NCBI GenBank assembly: GCA_028023455.1
Contig: JAQFVV010000284.1
Span: 1,004,246 to 1,068,245, forward strand
Direction of reading: 5' to 3'
DNA: 64,000 nucleotides
DNA from: Epiperipatus broadwayi
Taxonomy: Eukaryota; Onychophora; Udeonychophora; Euonychophora; Peripatidae
Shown here: positions 11,727-21,777 of the stretch, in pieces
How positions within the stretch are numbered: the stretch's first letter is position 1
How the letters are laid out: each line of letters opens with the position of its first letter
Position numbers and translations under genes: made by a program
The notes under the pieces: model-generated
Seen by the model: the letters and a program-made list of their open reading frames with translations, nothing else
Database searches by the model: none
Told to the model about the DNA's origin: nothing

Positions 11727-11755
11727 TTTCAAGGTTGTGTCCCTCATAATTATAG
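11727..11755 (-). ncRNA. Degenerate hammerhead-like end, partner of 12325-12354
   Basis: On the - strand it reads ATAATTATGAGGG ... CCTTGAAAGTGCTTGGCC, matching the end at 12325-12354 (ATGATTATGAGAG ... CTCTTGAAAGCGCTCGGGC). The order of core, short hairpin, GAAA and near-palindromic AGTGCT is kept, but conserved bases are changed. Two such ends in tandem about 600 bp apart suggest two copies or terminal repeats of one element. Confidence 0.5.
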
Positions 11756-11759
11756 TAAA

Positions 11760-12304
11760 AAAATATGTATAAATATTTAATTAATATCCCAAAGCAGTAT
11801 ACTTCTCAAACATTTTTATGAGGGCTCACTGCAAAACAATAATATATTTCCTGGATTTTATGGACAACAATGACTTTAGAAAGTTATACACACACATACA
11901 CACACATATATATATATATGTTATGAAAATGGAATTACATAGCAGATTCACATAAATAAGTTGAACAAAAGGAATCGAAATATATATCGTCTTAATAATG
12001 GAACGAATCTCTTTTTGTCTGTGATATCAAAATGTTATCACTAGTGTTGTATCTGTTCTTGTTTTCATTAATTGTACCTGAGATGGTCACAATAGTGAAA
12101 TTCTAGTACAAGATCAAATAGCAGGCTTATCAAATTGTGTTTGTTTTTGTTTTGATTTAAATTGGGAAAATACTTTTTGAAAAATATCGTACAATTATGA
12201 TCTTAATTATTTATACAATTTTAATGCACAAATCAGCGCATAACAGCAGAGCTTCTTCAAATTAAATCACAATTTTTTATAAACTTAATATAAATTATAA
12301 TACA
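11760..12304. other. Non-coding stretch between two PLE-like ends
   Basis: AT-rich with (CA)n and (TA)n at 11888-11920. No reading frame with recognisable content. It may be the body of the degraded element whose two ends flank it. Confidence 0.4.
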
Positions 12305-12324
12305 TAATAAATAATGCCCGAGCG

Positions 12325-12354
12325 CTTTCAAGAGAACTTAGCTCTCATAATCAT
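12325..12354 (-). ncRNA. Hammerhead-like 3' end with A3-U8 core pair
   Basis: On the - strand the core reads AUGAUUA, then a hairpin (GAGAG, loop, CUCUU), then GAAA and the palindrome AGCGCU followed by C and GGGC. Upstream ACCC can pair with GGG as stem I. Relative to the hammerhead consensus CUGANGA, positions 3 and 8 are A and U, a Watson-Crick replacement of the usual C-G. It follows the PLE-like C-terminus at 12439-12657 in the same orientation. Confidence 0.55.
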
Positions 12355-12438
12355 GGGTAACAAAGAGTAAGCGTAACAAGGTTGCTATGTGTAAATATAT
12401 GCAGATATATGTAAATTAATTGAACTATATGCGTAAAT

Positions 12439-12657
12439 CTAATTAACCCATTTCTTAGAAATTTTATAACACGCATCTTTCCTATTCATAGCCTTATCAT
12501 CCACGGCAATAAAACATGCCTCCCTCACCTTTCTCTCAACATCATTTCTTTCCCTACAAACTATTCTTGGATTTTCAGGTTCACATGAGTGACCAGCTAA
12601 TTTCTGATGCATTTTATTATATATTATCGTTATAATATTTCTATTATCTTCATACAT
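12439..12657 (-). pseudogene. Penelope-like element C-terminal remnant
   Basis: A 72-residue open stretch contains ERNDVERKVREACFIA, then MNRKDACYKISKKW. This lines up with the C-terminal tail of the two better PLEs in this window (ERNNNKRKIKEAMLI ... NRQAANIKITELW). That tail follows the GIY-YIG endonuclease in Penelope-like proteins. The GIY-YIG core itself is not seen. The motif HSCEPENPRIV before it has no counterpart in the other two, so this is a different PLE family. Upstream on the same strand the frame meets gypsy-type RT remains. Confidence 0.6.
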
Positions 12658-12689
12658 ATATTAAAATCATAAAAATGATCGGATTTATT

Positions 12690-13680
12690 TTTTGTTTGTG
12701 GATTTAGGGAAATTTTGTTTAGCACTAATTTTATCGGATGGGCTTTAATCTTATTACAATACATGATATGATCTAAAAAGTCTACTTTACTACATACTCT
12801 TCTTGAAATTGATTTTATTCTTTTATGATAGTATTCTTTAAAAAAAAATTTAAAAGTTGATGGTGTGCTTCAATAGTAGTTGATGCAATTATAACATCAT
12901 CTACACATATAGCTACTATTTCTTTGATCTGAGGAGATAGAAATTATCTAAACATCTTATTAAGCCAACACCACTATTAATTAATCCAAAATGGCATCCT
13001 ATTCAATTAGTCATTTCTTCATATCAGAATGTTGTATATTGTGATCTTTTGGATGGAGTTCTATCTGACAATAACTAGTGGTTAAATCAAAAGTTGAAAA
13101 TACATTTTCATTTTCAAATTTTACAAATAATTTATATATACGTGGTAAGCATATTCCAATCAGGAATAGTTATTTTATTTAGTCCACTTCCACCTCTTCT
13201 TTTTCTTCACCATTACCATTGGGTTGCAATAGGGTTAGGAGCAATTAAAAATTATATAACAAACAATTATTTTATTAATTTGTGATATTGGTATTGAAGA
13301 AGATAGGATTTGGATTGAAACAGTTGGTCATAATATAATTTTATTCTTTGTTGGTATCCTTCTATTACTCCTGGTATTTCAAATATTGTATTGTATTGAT
13401 AAATGATACATCACAACTGGTTTATGTCATCATTTCCAATTAAATTTGACTGTGATTTTTTATGAGTGCTTTTTGGATATCTGATAACATGCAATTAATT
13501 TCAGGTAGGTCATATTTTGGCAATAATGTCATCTCTATGACTTCATCACCTACCCTGAATAATTTATTTGGGAAATCAAACATACATTGGTTTATTTGTA
13601 AGAATTCTGCCCTGAATATGACTTTGTGTATAAAGTAATTTATTGTAAGATATGAGAGATGATTGTTTAGATGATCCATA
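12690..13680 (-). pseudogene. Ty3/gypsy-like reverse transcriptase remnant
   Basis: Reading the - strand across several frames gives FSTFDLTTSYCQIELHPKDH (RT motif A region), CVDDVIIAS (the Y/F-x-DD box, with C for Y) and then FLDHIMYCNKIKAHPIK, which matches the gypsy pattern FLGHxVxxxGIxPxP. Before it, 13440-13679 is open and carries FRVGDEVIEMTLLPKY, possibly the protease-RT linker. Many stops and frameshifts make it a fossil. No RNase H or integrase follows; the sequence passes into the PLE-like tail. Confidence 0.65.
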
Positions 13681-15740
13681 ATTTGATCCAGATTGTTTAT
13701 TATTAGTTTGTTTTTTCAATTGTTAGCCCTTAACTAGTAAGTCCTTATACAATATTTCTATCATGGTACAACTTTATAAAGCATATTTGGGATGCTTTAT
13801 CTCCCCACGAACACATAAAGGTAGTGATTTCCCTTTTTACTGTTTAACTTTTGTTCCACTTTTTAATAAGGTTTCTTGAAATGAAAAAGATGTGTCTCAA
13901 GTATGACTTACATTTAGTTTAAAATTACTTTTAAGTGTAGTTTTATTATATCTGGATTTTGATGGCTTTTGTCGTATGGTGGAAGGATTTATAATAAGAT
14001 TGATATTGTCTATATATTTATCATTTATTATTCTGTGATTGTTGTTGTCACTTTGATTGACTTTCCTTTCCAATTATAGGGATCATTATTACTTTTTTTT
14101 GTAATTTATAGTGTTTACTAAAAAAAATTTCTTTTTCTTTTTTTGGGAATCGTATTTATCATATTATGATTGCTTATGTCGATTTTGTTTAATAGATCAC
14201 AAACTGTTTAATGTTCTGGGCATTAATGCATAATAAAGATTGTTCTGTATTCAATGGGAGATTGGGTTTCATGAATCTAATTATTTAACTTTTACTCAAA
14301 TGGTAATTATTTAACGTTTTCAATTTTGCTACCGTCATCTAAAAAAATTGATTAACATTTTTCCAATGGATTATGTTTGAAATAATGCCTCCCACAATGT
14401 TAACACATCACCTTGTAAGTGACTATAAACTACTATATTTTTTGTTCTTCTGAGAGGTTAGTCTTAACTGAAAAGTATAAATTCAGACTTTGAATTGTTC
14501 AATTGGAGCCTCATTCATAAAGCTTTTGAACACTTTAATTTCACAAATTGATTAATGGTATTCATTTAAGCATTGTTAATTTTATCCATTACTTCATTCG
14601 AGATATTTACAATTGGCTGTATTATTTGATCATTGACTTCTCCCTTTTGTCTGTTGAAGAAAGTTTCTTCTATGCTAGAGATTTGAGGTAAAATTTTGGT
14701 TTCTTGGTTTTTTCTGGTAAGGGTAGTTCATTTTATTTATTTTTTGACATCAACGCTAATTTTTCTCTAGTTATATTATGTTCATTCTCAGTTGTTGTAC
14801 TCTTTTGAACATCGTCCGATTTAATTTTATTTTTAATATTCATAATTTGTAAGATAATTCCAATTCTAAATTTTCAAATTTTTGATCTATTAAGCTGTTT
14901 ATAATTTCTAATTGGCTTTGTAATTTAGTTTGAACCTCAATTAACTTTTCAACATTGTCTCTATTTTGGTTGTTTTCAGTTTCAATTACATTTTGTTTAA
15001 TCTCAATACATTTATTATCATTTTCTATTGAATTGATTTTTTTCTAAATTTCTTATTCATTATCTTGTTCTTTTATAGAACTGATTCATTTCTAAGTGCA
15101 CTTTATTTATTTCCTTATCTATTCCTTTCTGGTATTGTTTCTGACTTTCCAGCATTTATGTTTTAAAATTATCATAGGTTTGTATTATTTCGGTGAATTT
15201 GTTATCAATTTTGTTTTCATATGGATTTTCGAATTCAATAAATCTTGTTGGACATTTACTATATCTTTCATTGATATTTTTTTATTTCTTTCATTTGTTG
15301 TTTTCAATTAAATACATTGTTCAGGTAAATAATTATTTTGTTTTGTCAAATCTGATGATAATTTCCTTGTATCATTTTTCAATTCTATTTTCAAATCCTC
15401 ATTTTGTTTTTTTAATGACTTCTTTAGTGACAATGTTCATTGACCAATTTTGTACCACCATCATCAACTGGTTGAGGATAGGATCATTTGCATTTGTTAT
15501 TTCTTCCTTTTGTATCTATGTATTCATTATTGTCTCTTGAGATGAAATCTTTTCCAATATAATACCCCAGACATAGAAATATTTTGTTTTTCTTGATTTT
15601 TAAGAATAGAAATATCTATATTCTCTCTAAGAAAATTTGGTGTGTGTGCTACATCAACCCCCCTTGCTTGAGATTCAATTTCAACTTCATTACTAATTTC
15701 TGATTCCTCATTTTTATCTTACTGTGAGTGATCATTTAAT
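13681..15740 (-). pseudogene. Probable Gag-like remnant of the same gypsy element
   Basis: The - strand of this stretch is rich in broken frames coding lysine, glutamate, asparagine and glutamine, with long coiled-coil-like runs from 14800 to 15700. Near 14340-14400 a broken frame gives C-x2-C-GRHYFKH...C, perhaps a zinc knuckle. The order, upstream of the RT on the same strand, suits Gag. The + strand open stretches at 15096-15540 are its shadows. The assignment is inference from composition and position. Confidence 0.4.
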
Positions 15741-18150
15741 ATAAGTAATTAATCATATTATTTATTTACAATACACTAAGTTTATAAAATTTTGATTTTA
15801 GACTAATATTTCTCTATACATATTAATTAAGTTGACAAATATCGTAGAGAATATTCTGTTGCACACATCCCATGTGCATTATATTTTTAGTTTATTTCGT
15901 TATTTTTTTAACTTATTAATTCCTATCATTAAATCTTATTTCTATAATTTGTTAAGCAGACGAATTACATGATTATTTTATTTATGTTAGTTAATTGTTT
16001 TTTATCTATTTCGAAATCATCACATGTGTGAATCATTTGCATATCACAGTATAACCATCTGTTTTCGAGCCACATTATGGGCATCATATGTAACAAAACA
16101 GTATTTTTCAATGAGAGGCATATCTTGTTATGATCATTCATTTAATTTAACTATGTGGAGCTAATTGGGAAAACATTAATAATAATAGATAGAAGGAAAT
16201 TCGATTTTTGTATACCTTCTATTTTTTCTCTACTCAACTCATGTTATGTCACAGTATTTAAACTCAGAAAGATTATTCATAAACCCTACTTCAGAATATG
16301 ATTTTGTATCATGTTAAATATGCAAAATCACTATATGTAATTAAATGGGGAGTAGATACATAAAGAAGTTGGTATCGACTTGAATGATATTTAATATTTA
16401 ATAAAATCATTAACATTACCAAATATTGTTCTTTATTGTATTTTAACATGAAATGTGTTTTATATAATAATCAACTCACATTTAGATAAGTGGGACTATC
16501 ATTCACTTTATCTCTAGAATATCTAATGATCCAATACCATTTTACCCCATTATTAGCAAAACTGATAATTCAAACTTTGCAACAAAAATAATCTTAAACA
16601 TTCATCCAAGTGATTTTATGTCTCAGTTAACATTTTTTTCTTATCATTAATGTTGATTTTCTCTTTTATTTAATAAGATTACTCTATGTTTTGGAATCCT
16701 TTTCTAATGATATCATAATATATGCTAAGAAAGATTAATTGTACAAGTGATTTAGCCATGTATAACATGAGTCTAAAAGATTAGTTAGCTGTAACAGACA
16801 TTTAACATTTAATATATAACACTGTAATAGACATAGTATAGATATTTAATATTACATGAAGAGTGAATAAAGTCTTACCTTTTTGTCTATAAATGGTCAA
16901 ACTAATTATCAAACAATCTTGAGATATCTATACCTATATTTTATTAATAAATCTAAATCAATAATATTTATTATCTATCCTTATATAAGAATCTGAATTA
17001 TAGTTAGATGAAATTCAATTATTATCAACATAAATAAATAAATAAAATATATAATATTAATTATGTGTAGTTGAGCTGATATTTCACTTAGCAGAGTTCC
17101 TGTTGACAAGTGTCCAAAGAATTTGATTTCAGGAAAGTTATTTATCTCCTCTTTCTTTTTCTTTTTGATTTAAAATCCACTGAGTCTTGTTTGAATGATA
17201 AGTGAGTGTTCATGATACCAAATTCAAATTCTTTCATCAATCGCCTTCATGACAATCTAAGTATTGTCATTGGTTTATTGTAGCATAGTTTTATGCCTTA
17301 TTTAGCAATAATGGGTATATGATGATTTTACTTGAAATTCAAATTTAATACTTATGTTTAGATGGCAAACAGTTTCATCTGCATGATGTCTTCTGTATTT
17401 TAGCCAGACATATTGCCTATCACAGTTGGTAAATTTGCTTCACGTTCTTTATTTTATAAAGTTAATAGTGATTTTCTCTTTTTAAAATTCTCAACAATTA
17501 TAAGTAAAATGCTTTCAAGATTTGTGACGTAAAAATTTTGCAATATATGTAATTTACCCATCTTTTAGACTATAGTTTTGAATGGCAGCTTTGAAGTTAG
17601 ATATTTTCAAAAGGAATATTAAATAGCCAATGTTCTTTTTAAGTCTCCCTGTTGAAAAAGAAAAGCATTCGTTTTTATATTATACTATTTTTCAGAGCGA
17701 GGTTGGTCCATTTTATCTTATATTTTATTATTGTAATGTGTCAATTTGAATTCTTCATTTCATTATATGCATGGTTGATATAATGGATTAATAATCAAGA
17801 AAAATTTTAATTTTCTTTTTTTTTATTTTCTTTCTTTTGATTTTGTCAATTACTTGCTCATGTTTTGAAGTATGATCTACTTTTTTTAAATCAATATTGT
17901 TAGGATTATAATTTTGAATGACGAATTGAAATAAAATTATTAATACATAATTAATAATATGCTTTTGGTTTATTTAAATAGGTAATCATTAATTAGTAAT
18001 AAGTATGAAGTGTATTATTAGTGTATTTGTTTTAATATTTAGTTTGTGATGTAAATTGTTTTTTATTGGTGATAATAGTCTTTAAGATGGATGCTTGTGG
18101 ATGAGTTTTGGGGGTACATAAGATGATATCTTACTATATATATATATATA
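15741..18150. other. Non-coding intronic stretch
   Basis: Very AT-rich with stops in every frame and no terminal repeats or RNA genes noticed. It ends in a (TA)n tract (18136-18155) that borders the PLE palindrome. Confidence 0.4.
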
Positions 18151-18251
18151 TATATTTAAAAATACAGTATTTAAAAGCTTATAAAAAATATATGTATAAC
18201 CGTCACTTAGGAGCGCTTTCAACCAACTTGTGGCTTTGTCAACTATCATGT

Positions 18252-19266
18252 TTAAAATGTCAGCCTTCCCATAATTCTATAATGCCAACTTTCCCATAAT
18301 TCTGTGATCTTAATGTTTGCTGCTTGCCTATTAACCAAATGTTGCTTGTATTTACATATCAACATTGCCTCTTTAATTTTCCTTTTATTATTATTTCTTT
18401 CAATTTCCAATATTTTTACATTGTTATAATTAAAATCGAAACCATATATACATGATTTGTTATGGTCATAAAAGACAGAAGCTGATAAATTATCATTATT
18501 TTTAAAATTTTGTTTTGTATTTTGAACCCTTTTAAATAATAATAAGTGTTCCTTTGTTCTTTTTTCCAATGTGCACCTCGATTCATCTATATATCTGTGG
18601 CCACACCCACATGTATATTTGTAAATGATACAATTTTTATTTGTAAATAAAGTTTTATCCTTTGAATTGTTTATTAATTTATTTAATGTAGGTGGTGCAT
18701 AAAATGCAATATCACATATTCCTTTATAAATTTTCTTAATGAAACTTGCCTGTTGATTTGAAATATATGGTATTGATATCCACAATTTTTTATCAGAAGA
18801 ATTAACACTTTTATTACTTTTATATTTATAAGTAAAATTTTTATTAGTATAATAAACAGAATCATAATTGTATCCAACTTTTAACAATTCATTATAATAA
18901 GTTTCAATATTTTTAGTTTTATCTGATGCATATTTACAAAGGTTATCATTTCTAAATAAAAAGGATTTCAAACCTGCCATTTTATGTGTCATTTGTACTT
19001 TTGATTCATATGGAATATGCTCTTTTTGCCATTGGTTTAAGAGTCATATAGTAATCCAGTTTATCCTTGTTTCTGGTTATCTTGAGATCTAAAAATTGTA
19101 TACTCATTAAATTTTCATCTGTTTTAATCCACTTTAAGCCCTTTATATTATTTAATTCCTTGAACAAATCATTAATAGCATTTGGCTTTCCACAAACAAA
19201 AACATCATCACCATATATCTTTATCCAATCGATATGGTGATGATGTTTTTGTTTGTGGAAAGCCAA
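18252..19266 (-). pseudogene. PLE-A left copy: RT end plus GIY-YIG endonuclease (frameshifted)
   Basis: Penelope-like elements encode one protein with a reverse transcriptase and a C-terminal GIY-YIG endonuclease. Here 19266-19006 encodes DWIKIYGDDVFVCGKP, the RT catalytic box (YGDD), and SIQFLDLKITRNKDKLDYYM. A 2-base deletion near 19013 shifts the frame, and 18992-18252 continues with MAGLKSFLFRND, then IIYKYTCGCGHRYIDES, the GIY-YIG core with Gly replaced by Asp in YIG, then RTKEH, DHNKSC and NRQAANIKITELW. The first two thirds of the RT are missing, as in 5' truncation. Confidence 0.88.
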
Positions 19267-20164
19267 ATGCTATTAATGATTTGTTCAAGGAATTAAATAA
19301 TATAAAGGGCTTAAAGTGGATTAAAACAGATGAAAATTTAATGAGTATACAATTTTAAATCTCAAGATAATCAGAAACAAGGATAAACTGGATTACTATA
19401 TGACTCTTAAACCAATGGCAAAAAGAGGATATATTCCATATGAATCAAAAGTACAAATGACACATAAAATGGCAGGTTTGAAATCCTTTTTATTTAGAAA
19501 TGATAACCTTTGTAAATATGCATCAGATAAAACTAAAAATATTGAAACTTATTATAATGAATTGTTAAAAGTTGGATACAATTATGATTCTGTTTATTAT
19601 ACTATTAAAAATTTTACTTATAAATATAAAAGTAATAAAAGTGTTAATTCTTCTGATAAAAAATTGTGGATATCAATACTATATATTTCAAATCAACAGG
19701 CAAGTTTCATTAAGAAAATTTATAAAGGAATATGTGATATTGCATTTTATGCACCACCTACATTAAATAAATTAATAAACAATTCAAAGGATAAAACTTT
19801 ATTTACAAATAAAAATTGTATCATTTACAAATATACATGTGGGTGTGGCTGTGGATATATAGGTGAATCGAGGTGCACATTGGAAAAAAGAACAAAGGAA
19901 CACTTATTGTTATTTAAAAGGGTTCAAAATACAAAACAAAATTTTAAAAATAATGATAATTTATCAGCTTCTGTCTTTTATGACCATAATAAATCATGTA
20001 TATATGGTTTCGATTTTAATTATAACAATGTAAAAATATTGGAAGTTGAAAGAAATAATAATAAAAGGAAAATTAAAGAGGCGATGTTGATATGTAAATA
20101 CAAGCAACATTTGGTTAATAGGCAAGCAGCAAACATTAAGATCACAGAATTATGGGAAAGTTGA
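19232..20164 (+). pseudogene. PLE-A right copy: RT end plus GIY-YIG endonuclease (frame broken near its start)
   Basis: This copy starts inside the RT C-box (YGDDVFVCG at 19233). A small lesion near 19356 (TTTTAAATC in place of TTTTTAGATC) breaks the frame. From 19400 it is open for 254 residues: MTLKPMAKRGYIPYES, MAGLKSFLFRND, IIYKYTCGCGCGYIGES (GIY-YIG core with YIG intact), RTKEH, DHNKSC and the tail ITELWES. The downstream arm carries the 3' end with the ribozyme-like motif. No start or promoter is kept, so it should not make a full protein. Confidence 0.88.
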
Positions 20165-20206
20165 CATTATAGAATTATGGAAAAGCTGACATTTTAAACG
20201 TGATAG

Positions 20207-20245
20207 TTGACAAAGCCACAAGTTGGTTGAAAGCGCTCCTAAGTG
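20207..20245 (+). ncRNA. Hammerhead-like motif at the PLE-A 3' end
   Basis: The core is UUGACAA (20207-20213), followed by stem II AGCCA, loop CAAGU, UGGUU, then GAAA (20229-20232), palindrome AGCGCU as stem III, C as position 17 and CUA pairing with the upstream UAG as a short stem I. Compared with CUGANGA, positions 3 and 8 are U and A, which can still pair. The mirror copy lies in the left arm at about 18203-18241 on the - strand. Hammerheads in PLE terminal regions are established in other animals. Confidence 0.65.
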
Positions 20246-20621
20246 TCGGTTATACATATATTTTTATAAGCTTTTAAATACTGTATTTTTAAATATTTAT
20301 TTATAAATGTGCATATATTATTTTGAAGAAATACAGACATCGATTTATAATATATATATATAATTTCTTAATAATACATGGGCAATTTAAAAGTATTGCA
20401 ATTTGTAATGTTATAATTGACTATTTATTAGTCTGCATTACAGTGACATGTTTATTTCATGTTTAAAGAGGTTTATTTAAATTTCATTGTATCAATATTT
20501 CATACTCTGTAATCAAGTTGCAATCTTTAAGTATCCATATATGTTCAATGGACCATTAGTAAGAATGGATTTCCATTCTTGCTATTAAAAGGTGTGAAGG
20601 TTGCCTTGACAGCAATGAGAA

Positions 20622-20746
20622 ATATTGATTACTATATTTACTGTGAATGTTTAGATGGTTACTGGTTGGTATCTAATATATATATATATATTAAGTTCCA
20701 ACCAGTAACCACCTAAACATTCACAGTAAAATATAGTAATCAATAT
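20622..20746. repeat. Foldback of about 48-bp arms with a (TA)n loop
   Basis: The left arm (20622-20669, containing TGTTTAGATGGTTACTGGTT) and the right arm (20698-20746) are inverted copies with one or two mismatches. (TA)n lies in the loop and again beyond the right arm. The word GGTTACTGGTTGG also resembles the ends of the 220-bp repeat at 211-220. Confidence 0.85.
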
Positions 20747-20937
20747 ATATATATTTAAAAGAATGTTGTCTTGACAACAGTTTGAAATTTTTGAAATTTT
20801 ATTGATATTGGGTTTGTTTAAGTATTGACTGCTTTTTAATGATATACATAAATAAAAATAGACATACAGATAGTGGATAGATATATACATATATAAGAAA
20901 AACATATATATATAGATAGCTGGATAGATGGATGTTT

Positions 20938-21266
<329 letters not shown>

Positions 21267-21699
21267 TTTTGTTGCAAAGTGCTTACATAAATAACAATTT
21301 CTAAAATCATTTTAATACACTTTTGTTCTAAATTATTTTCAAATTATCTATGGGTAGTTTACATATTTATCAAATATATGCATTTATATTATATTGAAAT
21401 ACATAACTATATATATATTTATTCTCTGCTTTTGTAACATAATAGATAAACTGCACAAATATTTTATTTTATCTAGACTTAACATTATAAAAAAAGAAAA
21501 TAATCCCAAATGCGACAAGACATTTAAAATTTGATTGTTGTTTTCTGTTTCTTTCTTTTAAATGTAATCATTTTGGTCTGATTTTTTTGTATAAAGCAAT
21601 AAAATTATTTTCCAGACTTAACAAAATATGTTTTTTTAATCAATATATAAACATGTCCACTTTTAGAACATTGTACTAAAATAAATAATATTATTACAG

Positions 21700-21777
21700 A
21701 ATTCTATTGTAGCAGTAAGAAGAATTAATGCAGTAAGTTTTGAAATGGATGCCAGTGTAGTAACAGAAGTAAAACAG
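21700..21777 (+). CDS. Receptor guanylate cyclase exon: VAxK strand of the kinase-homology domain
   Basis: This is a 78-base exon of 26 codons, phase 0 at both ends, with acceptor TTATTACAG and donor CAG before GTAACA. The peptide begins NSIVAVRRINAVSFEMD and ends VVTEVKQ. It matches the second strand and the helix that follows in the pseudokinase domain of receptor cyclases (pattern VA-x-K-R, then E-x-K-x-M). Splicing to 44474 gives [20 protein letters not shown], as the family requires. The lysine of VAxK is arginine here. I saw no other good exon between this one and its neighbours. Confidence 0.85.

Larger units (their letters stand above)
18152..20296. mobile_element. Head-to-head palindrome of two truncated Penelope-like elements (PLE-A)
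   Basis: The arms 18152-19216 and 19232-20296 are 1065 bp each and are near-perfect inverted copies around a 15-bp centre. Each arm holds the 3' part of a PLE: the RT C-box onwards, the GIY-YIG endonuclease and a 3' tail with a hammerhead-like motif. The arms differ by scattered substitutions and different frame lesions, so they are diverged DNA copies, not a read artefact. Head-to-head 5'-truncated copies are known in Penelope elements of Drosophila virilis. (TA)n tracts touch the left border and lie just past the right (20351). Confidence 0.92.

Noticed and set aside
15096-15540. + strand hydrophobic open frames resembling membrane proteins
   Set aside because: The Phe/Ile/Leu richness is the complement of Lys/Glu/Asn-rich Gag-like sequence on the - strand; no start context or splice sites.
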